Shown here one piece after another: positions 60,255 to 60,279 of a stretch of 60,279 nt of DNA. The notes under the pieces were generated by a model that was given only the letters and a program-made list of their open reading frames with translations, was not told the origin of the DNA and ran no database searches. The position numbers were made by a program, and so were the translations under genes. The stretch is from assembly GCA_964535715.1 (NCBI GenBank), contig CAZHUO010000005.1, forward strand, positions 1-60,279, in the 5' to 3' direction. This DNA is from CAZCCC01 sp964535715. GTDB taxonomy: Bacteria; Patescibacteriota; Patescibacteriia; Buchananbacterales; UBA6539. Each line of letters starts with the position of its first letter. Position 1 is the first letter of the stretch.

Positions 60255-60279
60255 CAAATTCCTTCGGTGTTTTCATCCC

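Noticed and set aside
1..60279. UGA recoding to glycine, as in Gracilibacteria
   Set aside because: Many genes end at TGA within ATGA overlaps (for example pilM/pilN and copy 3/acylphosphatase), so UGA is a normal stop.
1..60279. CRISPR arrays, tRNA and rRNA genes
   Set aside because: No spaced direct repeats of CRISPR type and no cloverleaf or rRNA-like stretches were found in the intergenic gaps.

Overview
The window looks like a piece of a Patescibacteria (CPR) genome, or of a close relative. By eye its base composition is about one-third G+C. Genes are tightly packed with many 4-bp ATGA overlaps, UGA is used as an ordinary stop, and most genes lack a visible Shine-Dalgarno. The gene content fits too: a mur/fts cluster carrying a patatin gene, a receiver-only regulator, a type IV pilus assembly locus, a minimal Isc operon, dTDP-rhamnose genes and GT-C/GT-B glycosyltransferases. 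The lineage is inferred from gene content only. I saw no rRNA, tRNA, insertion sequence or CRISPR array.

Layout. (1) 0.1-3.8 kb: a large multi-module lipoprotein of visibly higher G+C with a perfect 525-bp tandem duplication. (2) 4.1-7.4 kb: secA, divergent from a stand-alone receiver-domain protein. (3) 7.5-16.5 kb, minus strand: peptidoglycan precursor and division genes (small membrane protein, mraY, GIY-YIG protein, murD, ftsW, murG, patatin, murC, murB). (4) 16.6-24.7 kb, plus strand: type IV pilus genes (pilB, pilC, three prepilins, a PilX-like protein, pilM, pilN, pilO and a small anchored protein). (5) 24.7-28.0 kb, minus strand: an Isc operon with an IscR-type operator (Rrf2 regulator, IscU, cupin, cupredoxin lipoprotein, NifU C-terminal domain, IscS). 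(6) 28.2-33.2 kb: a C39-like lipoprotein, L27, CTP synthase, a DUF1846 protein and L9. (7) 33.3-42.2 kb: an unusual cluster of dissociated PEP-synthase parts. It has one stand-alone ATP-grasp protein, three proteins ending in a phosphohistidine swivelling domain, an unrecognised 486-residue protein, an acylphosphatase and two histidine-phosphatase-like proteins. No PEP/pyruvate-binding barrel is present. (8) 42.3-46.4 kb: an S41 protease, a MurA-like enzyme and a PEGA/propeller protein. (9) 46.7-60.1 kb: dTDP-rhamnose synthesis (rmlA, rmlD, rmlB, rmlC) mixed with a nuclease-fold protein, a TIM-barrel protein, Nudix and HIT hydrolases, then GT-C membrane proteins, two GT4 glycosyltransferases and a VanZ-like protein.

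Together the genes describe cell-envelope building (peptidoglycan, surface glycan, secretion, pili) plus iron-sulfur cluster assembly. The least explained block is the phosphotransfer-like cluster at 33-42 kb. The intergenic spaces carry several families of short palindromic repeats. A GCTTGC-type repeat is found in frame inside murD (twice) and iscU.
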